Below, one piece after another: positions 8,145-17,040 of a DNA stretch of 44,115 nucleotides. How positions within the stretch are numbered: the stretch's first letter is position 1; the number at the start of each line of letters is the position of its first letter. This DNA comes from Ruminococcus sp. GTDB taxonomy: Bacteria > Bacillota > Clostridia > Oscillospirales > Ruminococcaceae. Location of the stretch: NCBI GenBank assembly GCA_017622925.1, contig JAGAQC010000022.1, positions 1 to 44,115 on the forward strand. The letters run 5' to 3'. Below the pieces are notes generated by a model. That model worked only from the letters and a program-made list of their open reading frames with translations. It was not told the DNA's origin and searched no databases. Both the position numbers and the translations under genes were made by a program.

Positions 8145-8154
8145 AATCCCGACA

Positions 8155-10044
8155 TTATCCTATAAATCTTGCAGTTACCACAACGTAGCCGTATGGTTGG
8201 ATCGTAATACAGTCGTTCTCATAGCTGCCGTTAAAGGGCTGAAAATCCGCGAAATGTCCGAGCTTCTGCGAAATATCCATAATTTTGACTTCGTCGCCGC
8301 TCCTGTTTACGAATATCAGGTAGTCGATAGGCGTACCCTGTCTTGTAAAGGCGACAACTCGCTCGTCGATCGTTTGTCCGTCGTTTATTACGAAATACGT
8401 CCGACCGCTTTTCATGTTTGGAATGGACTTTCTTACACGGCTAAGCTCCGAAACGTAGCCGATAAGCTCCTTATCCTCCTTGCCCCACGGATAGCAGCGT
8501 CGGTTGAACGGGTCTTTATAGCCTTGAAGTCCCGCTTCGTCACCGTAATAGATGCTCGGAACGCCCGGCAGGAAAAACATAAGAGCCATGGCGACTTTGA
8601 GCATATTTTTGCCCTGCCTGTACTGCTCGTCAGTCAGGTAACGCTCCGCCATCCAGTCCTTGCTCTTGTCATCGCAGTAATCTCCTGCAAGACGGTTAAT
8701 GGCGCGTTCGATGTCATGGGTCGATACAAAGTTCATAAGAACGTCTATGGACGGCTGAGGATAGTTCTCGAGGATAGTCATGATAGAGTAAATGAAATCC
8801 CTCGCAGAACCGCCCTTTACAAAATTGATGATAGCCTCCCTGAACGGGTAATTCATTACGGAATCGAGCTGGTCGCCAAGAAGATAACGTCTTTTTATGC
8901 CGTAGCTCTCCTTGTTTGAAGCGTCCTCCCATACCTCTCCGATAACTATTTTATCCTTGCTGTAGGCTTTTACGGACTTTCTCAGATTATTGAGGAACTG
9001 GTCGGGCAGCTCGTCCGCAACGTCAAGACGAAAGCCTGCCGCGCCCTTGCTGAGCCAGTAGTGAAGCACTCCGTCCTCGCCGCAGATAAACTCCGTGTAA
9101 TCGTCGTTATTCTCAAGCACGTTCGGGAGGGTGTCTATACCCCACCATGCTTCGTATTCGTTTGGATAATTTATAAATGTATACCAATCGTAATACGGAC
9201 TTTCCTTAGACTGATATGCGCCCTGCTCGTCCTTGTAGCGTCCGAACTTGTTGAAATATCGGCTGTCCGCTCCCGTATGCGAAAATACGCCGTCAAGGAT
9301 AACTGATATGCCGTATTTTTTAGCTTCGGCACACAGCTCCTCGAAGTCGTCATTTGTACCGAGCAGAGGGTCGGCTTTCATGTAGTCGGCGGTGTTGTAG
9401 CGATGATTTTCGTGGGATTCAAAGATCGGGTTCAGATAGATGCAGGTAACGCCCAGATCGCTGAGATACCCGAGCTTTGACTGTATTCCCTTGAAATCGC
9501 CGCCGAAATAATCGTTGTTCCAGACGTGACCGCTGTGGTCGGGCTTATACCACGGAGTACCCTCCCAGTCCTCACGGAGAACACGTCCGTCGGGGATATT
9601 TTCGTGAACCTCGCCGCTCTTGCAGAAGCGGTCGGGGAAGATCTGATACATTACGCCGCCTTTCAAGAAATCGGGCGTTTCGTAGTCGTTGGCGTATACG
9701 GTAAGCTGAAAAAGTCCGCCGTCACGTTCCGCGCCCTCATGGCAGTTGACCTTCTTTATATAATGTCTCATGCCGCCGCTGGTATAGGAAAAATAATAGT
9801 AATGAACATCGCTGTAACGGGGAGTAAAATCACATGAATATACGAAGCAGTCCTCCTCCTCGGCGGTAACGCTCATGGGGAGAAAACGCTCCTTGAAGCC
9901 TGTCCTGAAAAGCACGAGAACAGGGGGAAAATCGGGACGTATTTCCTTTGAGAGCCTGATAGAGAAACGGCATGTCACAAACTGCCGCACCGCGCCGAAT
10001 ATGGATTTATACTCAAGCTTCCAAGTATCATATATTGGTTTCAT
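8155..10044 (-). CDS. GH13 alpha-glucan hydrolase (neopullulanase/cyclomaltodextrinase-like)
   Basis: This 629-residue protein has no signal peptide and should act in the cytoplasm. An N-terminal beta domain (1 to about 120) precedes the catalytic barrel. Conserved regions are DGVFSHTG (251-258), GFRLDVADEL (nucleophile Asp341), IGEVWED (acid/base Glu370) and FVSTHD (Asp444). The N-domain and the YQIFPDRF sequence point to the neopullulanase/maltogenic amylase group, which opens maltodextrins or cyclodextrins. It follows glgP on the same strand, so the pair fits breakdown of glycogen or imported maltodextrin. GGAGG lies 10 nt before the ATG. The exact specificity is not readable from sequence. 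Confidence 0.9.
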   Translation of the reverse strand: MKPIYDTWKLEYKSIFGAVRQFVTCRFSIRLSKEIRPDFPPVLVLFRTGFKERFLPMSVTAEEEDCFVYSCDFTPRYSDVHYYYFSYTSGGMRHYIKKVNCHEGAERDGGLFQLTVYANDYETPDFLKGGVMYQIFPDRFCKSGEVHENIPDGRVLREDWEGTPWYKPDHSGHVWNNDYFGGDFKGIQSKLGYLSDLGVTCIYLNPIFESHENHRYNTADYMKADPLLGTNDDFEELCAEAKKYGISVILDGVFSHTGADSRYFNKFGRYKDEQGAYQSKESPYYDWYTFINYPNEYEAWWGIDTLPNVLENNDDYTEFICGEDGVLHYWLSKGAAGFRLDVADELPDQFLNNLRKSVKAYSKDKIVIGEVWEDASNKESYGIKRRYLLGDQLDSVMNYPFREAIINFVKGGSARDFIYSIMTILENYPQPSIDVLMNFVSTHDIERAINRLAGDYCDDKSKDWMAERYLTDEQYRQGKNMLKVAMALMFFLPGVPSIYYGDEAGLQGYKDPFNRRCYPWGKEDKELIGYVSELSRVRKSIPNMKSGRTYFVINDGQTIDERVVAFTRQGTPIDYLIFVNRSGDEVKIMDISQKLGHFADFQPFNGSYENDCITIQPYGYVVVTARFIG

Positions 10045-10074
10045 TGCATGATCCTCCGATTTTTATGTTATCAA

Positions 10075-10127
10075 GAATTAAGAGTTAAAGGACAAGAAAA
10101 ATTCACATATCCAATAACTCTTAATTC
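10075..10127 (-). other. Intercistronic inverted repeat between glgP and the GH13 gene
   Basis: Arms 10075-10087 and 10115-10127 are a perfect 13-bp inverted repeat (GAATTAAGAGTTA / TAACTCTTAATTC) with a loop of 27 nt. No run of T follows on the minus strand, so it looks more like a processing or stability hairpin than a standard terminator. Confidence 0.6.
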
Positions 10128-10136
10128 GCTCTTGTT

Positions 10137-12542
10137 TTATCTCAGATGCCAGATATTATCCGCATACTCCGTAACTGCACGGTCGGCGGAGAAGATGCCT
10201 GCTCCTGCGATATTATTAAGGGACATCTTAGCCCACTTCATCTTATCGTTGTAGCACTCTGTGATATATGCCTGCGCCTTGCGGTAGCTGTCGAAGTCGG
10301 CAAGAACCATATAGGGGTCGCGGTCTTTCAGAGAGTTCGCAACATCGTTGAAGGTACAGCCGTTTATGCCGTGATACATACGCTCGATAGCCTCTTTGAT
10401 GCGTCCGTCGCCGTTGTAATAATTGATAGGACTGTAGCCGCGCGCTTTAAGCTCGTTTACTTCGGGAGTTGTCATGCCGAAAATTACGATGTTGTCGTCG
10501 CCGGCAGCCTCCTTTATCTCGATGTTTGCGCCGTCAAGCGTACCGAGAGTAACTGCGCCGTTGAGCATGAACTTCATATTTCCCGTACCCGAAGCCTCTG
10601 TGCCTGCAAGAGAAATTTGCTCAGAAATATCGGACGCCGGCATAAGTCTTTCGGAAAGCGTTACGCAGTAGTTTTCGAGGAAAATTACCTGAAGCTTCTG
10701 CGAAATTTTGGGATTCTTGCGTATCTCCTCAGAAATAGCCCAAATCATCTTGATTATCTGCTTTGCAAGGTAATATCCGGGAGCAGCCTTAGCCGCAAAG
10801 ATATAGGTCTTGGGAGTATACGGCGCGTCGGGATTTGCAAGCAGGTACGCATAATCCGCAAGAATGTTCATAACGTTGAGGTGCTGTCTCTTGTATTCGT
10901 GCAGACGCTTTACCTGTACGTCGAAGATCCTGTCCGTATCGAGAATTATGCCGCTTGAGGACTTGACGTGCTTTGCAAACTTCTGCTTATTCTCTTTCTT
11001 GACCTCAGCGAGCTTTTCGAGAACAGCGGTATCGTTCTCGAACGCGCGGAAGCTTTCAAGCTCCGAGCCGTCCTTAATGAACTTATCTCCGATAGTCTCC
11101 GTGAGGAGCTTCGTAAGACCGGGGTTCGACTGATAGAGCCATCTTCTGTAGGCAATGCCGTTTGTTACGTTCTTGAACTTATAGGGCGTAAGCTCGTATT
11201 CGTCATGGAATACGGAATCCTTGATTATCTCGGAATGGAGCTTAGATACGCCGTTTACGCTGTGTGAAGCAGCAACGCAGAGGGTAGCCATGTGGATCAT
11301 GTTATCCTTGATGATCGACATACGTGTAGTCTTTGCGCTGTCTCCGCCGTTCTTTTCCATAAGGGACTGACAGTAGCGGTTGTTGATCTCCACGATAATG
11401 GAGAAAATTCTCGGGATAACCGTTCTCACGAGGTTCACGTCCCATTTCTCCAGAGCCTCAGCCATTACGGTGTGGTTGGTATAGGCGAACGTCTTTGTTA
11501 CGATGTCCCACGCCTGATCCCAGCCGTAGCCGCAGTCGTCAAGAAGAACACGCATAAGCTCGGGGATAGCAAGGGTCGGGTGAGTATCGTTGATGTGGAT
11601 AGCTACCTTGTCGGCAAGGTTTTCGAGCGTTCCGTAAACCATCATATGGCTGTTTACTATATCGCCGATAGATGCCGCGCAGAGGAAATACTGCTGTCTC
11701 AGACGGAGACTCTTGCCCTCGGCGTGGTTGTCGTTAGGATAAAGTATCTTTGAAATAGCGTTTGCCGTTGCGTTCTGCGCAAGAGCCTTTGCGTAGTTGC
11801 CCTCGTTGAAGTCAACCATATTGAAGCTCGGAGCTTTCGCCGACCACAGACGAAGAACGGAAACTCCCTCGCTGCCGTAGCCCGATACGTACATATCATA
11901 AGGTGTGGCGACAACGGTATTGTAGTTTACATGGGAGATATAGTGGTAGCGGTCGTCCCAGTATTCCTGAAGATCGCCCTCGAAGTGGACTTCAATGGCA
12001 AGCTCGGGCTTGGGTACGAGCCATACGCTTCCGCCGGGGAGCCAGTTATCGGGAAGCTCGGTCTGCCAGCCGTCCTCCAGCTTCTGCTGGAAGATACCGT
12101 ACTCATAGCAGAGAGAATATCCCATTGCAGGGAATCCCGTTGTTGCAAGTCCGTCGAGGTAACATGCGGCAAGTCTGCCCAGACCGCCGTTTCCGAGACC
12201 TGCGTCAGGCTCGTGATCGAATACCTTTTCAAGATTAATGGTGTACTTTTTGAGCATTGCGCGAACATCGTCGGCAATTTCGAGATTATAGAGACTTGTT
12301 TTCAGCGAACGTCCCATAAGGAACTCCATTGAAAGATAGTATATCTGTTTTCCGCCTACGGAATGGGTATGATTGATAAAGCTCTGTCTCTTATTTCCGA
12401 GAACTTCTACGATTATAGACGAAAGCACCTGATAAACCTGTTTATCGGACGCCTCCTCCGGAGTTACGCTGTAGAGCGACTGGAGCTTCTTAGGGAAGTC
12501 TACTTTGATCTTATCGAGAATCTGCGCTTTTGTGGCTGTCAT
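10137..12542 (-). CDS. glgP: Glycogen/starch phosphorylase
   Basis: This 801-residue cytoplasmic enzyme releases glucose 1-phosphate from alpha-1,4-glucans with phosphate and pyridoxal phosphate. The cofactor site EASGTGNMKFMLNG is present, with the PLP-binding lysine at about residue 657. The N-terminal half shows the family blocks GGLGRLAACYLD and ALAQNATANAISKILYPND. The length is normal for GT35. AAGGAG lies before the ATG. A promoter (12674-12702) and a small leader hairpin lie upstream, and the GH13 gene follows after 92 bp. Confidence 0.97.
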   Translation of the reverse strand: MTATKAQILDKIKVDFPKKLQSLYSVTPEEASDKQVYQVLSSIIVEVLGNKRQSFINHTHSVGGKQIYYLSMEFLMGRSLKTSLYNLEIADDVRAMLKKYTINLEKVFDHEPDAGLGNGGLGRLAACYLDGLATTGFPAMGYSLCYEYGIFQQKLEDGWQTELPDNWLPGGSVWLVPKPELAIEVHFEGDLQEYWDDRYHYISHVNYNTVVATPYDMYVSGYGSEGVSVLRLWSAKAPSFNMVDFNEGNYAKALAQNATANAISKILYPNDNHAEGKSLRLRQQYFLCAASIGDIVNSHMMVYGTLENLADKVAIHINDTHPTLAIPELMRVLLDDCGYGWDQAWDIVTKTFAYTNHTVMAEALEKWDVNLVRTVIPRIFSIIVEINNRYCQSLMEKNGGDSAKTTRMSIIKDNMIHMATLCVAASHSVNGVSKLHSEIIKDSVFHDEYELTPYKFKNVTNGIAYRRWLYQSNPGLTKLLTETIGDKFIKDGSELESFRAFENDTAVLEKLAEVKKENKQKFAKHVKSSSGIILDTDRIFDVQVKRLHEYKRQHLNVMNILADYAYLLANPDAPYTPKTYIFAAKAAPGYYLAKQIIKMIWAISEEIRKNPKISQKLQVIFLENYCVTLSERLMPASDISEQISLAGTEASGTGNMKFMLNGAVTLGTLDGANIEIKEAAGDDNIVIFGMTTPEVNELKARGYSPINYYNGDGRIKEAIERMYHGINGCTFNDVANSLKDRDPYMVLADFDSYRKAQAYITECYNDKMKWAKMSLNNIAGAGIFSADRAVTEYADNIWHLR

Positions 12543-12564
12543 AAACGATCTCCTTTCTGATCGC

Positions 12565-12581
12565 GGCGTATCAGTTACGCC
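12565..12581 (-). promoter_or_regulatory. Small hairpin in the glgP leader
   Basis: GGCGTA (12565-12570) pairs with TACGCC (12576-12581) around a 5-nt loop, close upstream of the ribosome site. It is too short to assign to a riboswitch class. Confidence 0.4.
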
Positions 12582-12673
12582 TTAAAGATTTTACTGATAG
12601 TATTTATTTGTGAGACTTATACGAAACACAATCGGAACTGAACTGATTCCTTGTACATTCAGTATACAATATT

Positions 12674-12702
12674 ATTTTACCATATTTCCCGAAACATTTC
12701 AA
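12674..12702 (-). promoter_or_regulatory. Probable SigA promoter of glgP
   Basis: On the minus strand TTGAAA (12697-12702), a 17-bp spacer ending in TGG and TAAAAT (12674-12679), giving a leader of about 125 nt. The 241 bp between this and the opposite promoter hold no gene; the frame at 12610-12810 has no ribosome site. Confidence 0.65.
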
Positions 12703-12914
12703 TTGTATATTTGTACAAATATTTATCCACGGAATTTACATATTACTGCAAACAGCTTACATTATGACCAAAAAATGAACCAACCGTATGTTCAATTTGT
12801 CTTAAACTGAGTTTTTCTGTTGAAAATTCTGTGCATTAACACAATAAAGTAAATTTTTAACGCGATGTTAATTTGACGGGAACATTATCAATTCTTTTTA
12901 CGAACATTATCTGC

Positions 12915-12941
12915 AAAAAAAATGAAAAAAAATCAAAAAAA
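12915..12941 (+). promoter_or_regulatory. Three phased A-tracts upstream of a promoter
   Basis: Runs of 8, 8 and 7 A begin at 12915, 12925 and 12935, exactly one per helical turn, and end 2 bp before the -35 box of the promoter at 12944. Such phasing bends DNA and resembles an UP element. Confidence 0.7.
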
Positions 12942-12943
12942 GA

Positions 12944-12972
12944 TTGAAATTTCCGAATTTATATGGTATAAT
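12944..12972 (+). promoter_or_regulatory. SigA promoter of the signal-peptidase-like gene
   Basis: TTGAAA (12944-12949), a 17-bp spacer ending in TGG and TATAAT (12967-12972). The leader to 13044 is about 65 nt. Confidence 0.85.
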
Positions 12973-13043
12973 AAATTAGAAGCACTTTTTTTCGGAAAAT
13001 AAAGTGCATGTGTAGAAAGTAAAAACGAAAGGACCTCATCAAC

Positions 13044-14243
13044 ATGGAAAGAAAGAAAAGATTCTCCGTACTGAAACTGCTGATAACGATCGTCTGTATC
13101 GCTTCTATCATAGTATCAGCGGCTGTCAACATTTTATTCGCAGGAGGCAAAACTCCCAAGATCTTCGGAAGATACATTTATGTTATCGGAGAGGATAACC
13201 CTATGGCAGGTGAGCTTACCACGGGCGCAGCTCTTATTTCCATGGACGCTTCAAAGGTCAGCATCGCCACGGGAGATATAATCCTCTGTTACCCTGCCGA
13301 TAACCCCTCAAACCTCTGCCTCAGAAGCGTCAGCTTTGCCGCCGAGGGCGAGGACGGTTCGCTTTCTTATTATACAAAGGATTCCTTCCACGAGGATACC
13401 GAGGGTTCTATCACCAAGGATAAGATCGCCGCGGTATGCACAGGCTACCCCGAAAGCAAGGAGCTGGGCAGATTTATCAACTTCGCTCTCGATATGAAGG
13501 GCAGGATAATCCTCCTCGGCGTTGCAGGTCTGATACTTGTTATTTTCATTATTTCAGCTATTCTCAGGTCGCGCTCCTCGGACGATGAGGAGGACGAGGA
13601 GGACTTCGGCTTCTATGAATACGATGAGGACGACGAAGACGCAAACAGAAAAGCAAAGTCCGCCGATCCACTCTACGATCCTAACCCCGCTGTTTCGGCA
13701 AATCCCGAGTTTGAACGCAAAAAAATGTCTATTGCCGAGAACTTCACTCAGAAACAGGTAAATCCCGAATCTCCCTACCAGAAAGAGAGAGAAAAGGAAC
13801 GCACCATGCAGTTCAAGGCGCAGAAAAGCGGCAGTCTCGGCAGTACTATGTCTTTCTCCACTACAAGCACCGCAGAATCAAGCTTTGCCGCAAGAAATCC
13901 CGGCAATATCTCGTCCTCTGCGCCCACGGCTGAAACGCTCCGTGAGGAAATGCTCAGAAAGACCGCCGAAGCCGAGCGTACAGGCACTTTCAATATAAGA
14001 AAGCCTGCCGAGACCGTTTCCGATAATACGGGCATTCTCTCCGCCGCTCAGGTCGCGGAACTCAGAGGCGGAAACGCTCCTTCAAGACCGGCGGAAACAA
14101 AGTTCGCCGCTCCCAAAAAGAGCAGTTCGCCCGATATTTCCGATATTCTCGGCAAAAGCAGTCCGAGATCTTCAAAGAAGCCCTCGGATATGTCCGTTGA
14201 CGACCTCCTTAAAATGATCGAGGACGAGAAAAACAGATTATAA
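13044..14243 (+). CDS. Membrane protein, signal-peptidase-like without catalytic residues
   Basis: This is a 399-residue protein with a membrane segment (about 10-30), an external domain (31-153), a second segment (155-175) and a long cytoplasmic tail that is first very acidic, then rich in Ser, Lys and Ala. The outer domain follows the SipW-type signal peptidase I pattern: a near-N-terminal x-M-x-x-x-L-x-x-G block, GDIILCYP (77-84), YYTKDSF (109-115), IAAVCTGYP and a closing membrane segment. The catalytic Ser-Met is replaced by Pro53-Met54, and the Thr-His-Arg site reads Cys-Leu-Arg (Leu92). If the match is right, it is a non-catalytic relative. No function is known. AAAGGA lies 10 nt before the ATG. 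Confidence 0.6.
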   Translation: MERKKRFSVLKLLITIVCIASIIVSAAVNILFAGGKTPKIFGRYIYVIGEDNPMAGELTTGAALISMDASKVSIATGDIILCYPADNPSNLCLRSVSFAAEGEDGSLSYYTKDSFHEDTEGSITKDKIAAVCTGYPESKELGRFINFALDMKGRIILLGVAGLILVIFIISAILRSRSSDDEEDEEDFGFYEYDEDDEDANRKAKSADPLYDPNPAVSANPEFERKKMSIAENFTQKQVNPESPYQKEREKERTMQFKAQKSGSLGSTMSFSTTSTAESSFAARNPGNISSSAPTAETLREEMLRKTAEAERTGTFNIRKPAETVSDNTGILSAAQVAELRGGNAPSRPAETKFAAPKKSSSPDISDILGKSSPRSSKKPSDMSVDDLLKMIEDEKNRL

Positions 14244-14278
14244 TTATTTTGCGGCGCAGAACCTTTGTGCCGCGGCAG

Positions 14279-14319
14279 TTCGGCATTTTCCTCAAAACGG
14301 AAAATGCCGAAAATATTTT
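14279..14319 (+). terminator. Hairpin between the signal-peptidase-like gene and the GT2 gene
   Basis: A perfect 13-bp stem (14279-14291 / 14299-14311, loop TCAAAAC) is followed by AATATTTT. It is terminator-like, though the T run is broken. It ends 9 bp before the GT2 ribosome site. Confidence 0.65.
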
Positions 14320-14340
14320 GGTTCGACAGGAGAATTGAAA

Positions 14341-15315
14341 ATGGCAGATGAAAAGACCCTTTATATGGTCGTCCCATGCTACAACGAGGAGGCTGTTCTC
14401 CATGAGACAGCTAAACGTCTGAAAGAAAAATACGCTTCCCTTATCGAACGGGAGCTTATTTCAAAGGAAAGCCGTGTGGTTTTCGTAAACGACGGCTCAA
14501 AAGATAAAACATGGGACATTATATGCGAGCTTCACGCTGCCGACCCACAGTATTTTTCGGGCATAAACCTTGCGCGAAACAGCGGTCATCAGAACGCCGT
14601 CCTTGCAGGTCTCATGACGGTCAAGGATATTTGCAGCATGGCTATCACTATGGACGCCGACCTACAGGACGACATCAACGCCATTGACGCTATGGTCGAA
14701 AAATATCACGAGGGAAATCAGGTCGTGTACGGCGTAAGAAGCGCAAGAAAAACAGACACGTTTTTTAAGAAGTTCACCGCAGAGGGCTTTTATAAGTTTA
14801 TGAAGATCATGGGCGCGGACGTGGTGTACAACCATGCCGACTTCCGACTTATGAGCAGCCGTGTCCTTAAAGAGCTGGCGAATTACAGGGAGGTAAACCT
14901 GTTTCTCAGGGGTCTTGTGCCGCTTATCGGTTTCCAAAGCTGCAACGTTTATTACGAACGCGCGGAACGCTTTGCAGGCGAAAGCAAATATCCCCTGAAA
15001 AAAATGCTTGCCTTTGCGGTAAACGGCATCACTTCGTTCAGCACCAAACCGCTAAAGCTTATAACGACCGTCGGCTTTCTTATGTCTATTATAAGCGTTC
15101 TTGCCATTATATGGGCGTTTGCGGTGAAAATTATAGGACGTTCGGAGCTTGGCTGGTCAAGTACCATGTGCGCTATCTGGTTCATAGGCGGCTTGCAGCT
15201 CCTCGCTCTCGGAATTATCGGCGAATACGTAGGCAAAATCTACGCCGAGGTCAAACAGCGTCCGAGATATATAGTCGCCGAATTTATTAACGAAACTGAT
15301 AATAAAAATAATTGA
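14341..15315 (+). CDS. Family 2 glycosyltransferase, polyprenyl-phosphate type
   Basis: This 324-residue enzyme has a GT2 domain with VVPCYNEE (about 10-17), FVNDGSKD (Asp51) and ITMDADLQDD (Asp105/107, metal and nucleotide sugar binding). Two membrane helices follow (about 230-250 and 262-285), then a short basic tail (KIYAEVKQRPRYIV). This is the layout of DPM1/GtrB-like enzymes that load a sugar onto undecaprenyl or dolichyl phosphate for use outside the cell. An in-frame TTG at 14335 is too close to AGGAG (14328-14332), so the ATG at 14341 is chosen. The GH26-like gene follows after 23 bp. Confidence 0.88.
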   Translation: MADEKTLYMVVPCYNEEAVLHETAKRLKEKYASLIERELISKESRVVFVNDGSKDKTWDIICELHAADPQYFSGINLARNSGHQNAVLAGLMTVKDICSMAITMDADLQDDINAIDAMVEKYHEGNQVVYGVRSARKTDTFFKKFTAEGFYKFMKIMGADVVYNHADFRLMSSRVLKELANYREVNLFLRGLVPLIGFQSCNVYYERAERFAGESKYPLKKMLAFAVNGITSFSTKPLKLITTVGFLMSIISVLAIIWAFAVKIIGRSELGWSSTMCAIWFIGGLQLLALGIIGEYVGKIYAEVKQRPRYIVAEFINETDNKNN

Positions 15316-15338
15316 TATATAATAAGGTAAGGTATCTT

Positions 15339-16784
15339 ATGGACACGATCTACAAAGTGACCTTGGGTAAAGCAAGGTGCGCCGTCGATCTCGGCGACGG
15401 CTCGGAACGCGGAGAATACGTAAATCAGGATTACATTCTCCGTAAATTGGGCAGACCTCACCGCAGTATCTCCCTAATGTACTGCTACTACCCTTTTGAC
15501 GAACAGTGGCCTGCACGTATCTCCGAAGCCATGAAAGACGCCGATATTTCCTTTCAGTGGGACTACCCCTATGACGACTATTTCCCGTATCTCGGAGGTC
15601 TCGGCGGCAATACAAGCGGCGAACCCTTTGAGCAGATGCGTGACGTTCGCCGTCACGGTCAGGACGTTACCCTCACGCTTACTATCGACCCTAACGTTAC
15701 AGACGAAATGCTTGCGGCTATAGGCGACGATCTCAAACCGTTCGGACGGCTCATGCTCCGTATCAACCACGAAGCTACGGGCAACTGGTTCGCCTTTACA
15801 AAACGAGCTTCCTATCAGGAGGTTGCGGACTTTTTCTGCCGCGCGTCACGAATCATCAAGGAACACGCCCCGAATGTTCGGACTATTCTCTGCATCGGCG
15901 GCGTGGAACATCCCGAAAAGGGCGGCGAGATCGAAATGGAAAAGGAGTTCGCTCAGGCTGTCCGTGAGACCGATATTTTCTCCGTTGATAAATATATGGC
16001 TCTGCATTGGGGCTGGCCCTTTGACGTTGCCGAAACGGGCGGAAAATCCCACAACAGAAGCTCCGTCCGTGAGATTTACGACCTGACTAAGGCGAGTTTC
16101 GAGCGGTTCAAATACATATGCGGCGGACTTGCAAAGCCTATGGTAATGTCCGAATTTAATTCAGACGGCGACGTTACGGGAGCTTACGAACAAGCGGAAA
16201 TGGTCGGACTTTTCTGCGATATTCTTAAAAACGAGCAGGCGGACTGGTTCTCGGGATTTACTTTCTATCAGTTCCGCGATCGTGGTCGGCTCGGACTTGA
16301 AATACAAGACCCCAACAACCCCGATGTCGGCATAGAACAGCCCATTTTGCAGACCTACAAGAAGATAATCCACGATTCTTGGTTCACCCCCTCCCTCACT
16401 CAGGGCGAACAGCTTTCCCTGCCCGTTACGCTTCGGTGGGGCGGCGCGGAGGATTCGGACGGTATTGCAGTTCCGCTGCATTTTGACGGCGATCCCCACT
16501 TCTGCGAGGCGATCTTCGAGGACGACTCCAACCTTATGATGGAGCTGAACGGCATGTGGTTCTATAAGTCCCCGAAAGCGCGAACTATCGACCTTATGCC
16601 TGCTTTCTATGAAAAACGGCTCAGCGGCGCGGCGGATATGACCCTTAAAATTTTTGCGCCCCCTGCAAGCGGAGAAAACGATATTTCCGCAGAGGACGGG
16701 CTGTTAAATTATTATTATACCCTTGAAAAACTGCCGAAAATACGTATCCGCACCTCACCTGTCGAACCAAGCAAGGACAGGTAA
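15339..16784 (+). CDS. GH26-like glycosidase without signal peptide
   Basis: This 481-residue protein has a TIM-barrel glycosidase region (about 40-350) and an unrecognised C-terminal part of about 130 residues. LRINHEATGNWFAF (Glu145) fits the acid/base site of GH26 enzymes and VMSEFNSDG (Glu272) fits the nucleophile; IDPNV and WFSGFTFYQFRD also fit such a barrel. GH26 enzymes cut beta-mannans or mixed glucans and are usually exported, but here no signal peptide is present. It follows the GT2 gene by 23 bp, so the two may act on the same glycan. A TTG at 15312 is in frame; AAGG before the ATG at 15339 decides the start. The family call is from motifs only. Confidence 0.6.
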   Translation: MDTIYKVTLGKARCAVDLGDGSERGEYVNQDYILRKLGRPHRSISLMYCYYPFDEQWPARISEAMKDADISFQWDYPYDDYFPYLGGLGGNTSGEPFEQMRDVRRHGQDVTLTLTIDPNVTDEMLAAIGDDLKPFGRLMLRINHEATGNWFAFTKRASYQEVADFFCRASRIIKEHAPNVRTILCIGGVEHPEKGGEIEMEKEFAQAVRETDIFSVDKYMALHWGWPFDVAETGGKSHNRSSVREIYDLTKASFERFKYICGGLAKPMVMSEFNSDGDVTGAYEQAEMVGLFCDILKNEQADWFSGFTFYQFRDRGRLGLEIQDPNNPDVGIEQPILQTYKKIIHDSWFTPSLTQGEQLSLPVTLRWGGAEDSDGIAVPLHFDGDPHFCEAIFEDDSNLMMELNGMWFYKSPKARTIDLMPAFYEKRLSGAADMTLKIFAPPASGENDISAEDGLLNYYYTLEKLPKIRIRTSPVEPSKDR

Positions 16785-16800
16785 CGTAATAATGACGTAA

Positions 16801-16999
16801 ACTTAAAGCGGGGGACTCTGTCCCCCTGCACCCCCTGCCAAAGGGGTGACCCCTTTGGAATCTCTGTTGTCGTGAATTGGACTGTAAAAATCCCCATAAT
16901 CAGCACGATACCGTTAGTCTCCATGATTTTCACAGTCCAATTCACGATAATGGACGCCAAGAGTTTCCTCTTTAACAGAAAATACAGGAAACAAAATCC
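16801..16999 (+). repeat. Composite hairpin repeat, family A copy 2
   Basis: The cassette order is as in A1. The long hairpin (about 16872-16944) has AAAATC/GATTTT at its inner stem where A1 has GTAATC/GATTAC. It begins 16 bp after the GH26-like stop, in sense with that gene. Only 41 bp lie between it and ispD and they contain no visible promoter, so ispD may be read through the element. Confidence 0.85.
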
Positions 17000-17040
17000 A
17001 CTTTAGCCAACGGCATTATCAAGCAAACAAGGAGAACACC

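Noticed and set aside
12543-12600. Riboswitch in the glgP leader
   Set aside because: Only a 6-bp hairpin is visible; no known riboswitch core could be recognised.
12610-12810. 66-codon open frame in the glgP divergent region
   Set aside because: It overlaps the predicted glgP promoter on the other strand, is AT-rich and has no ribosome site.
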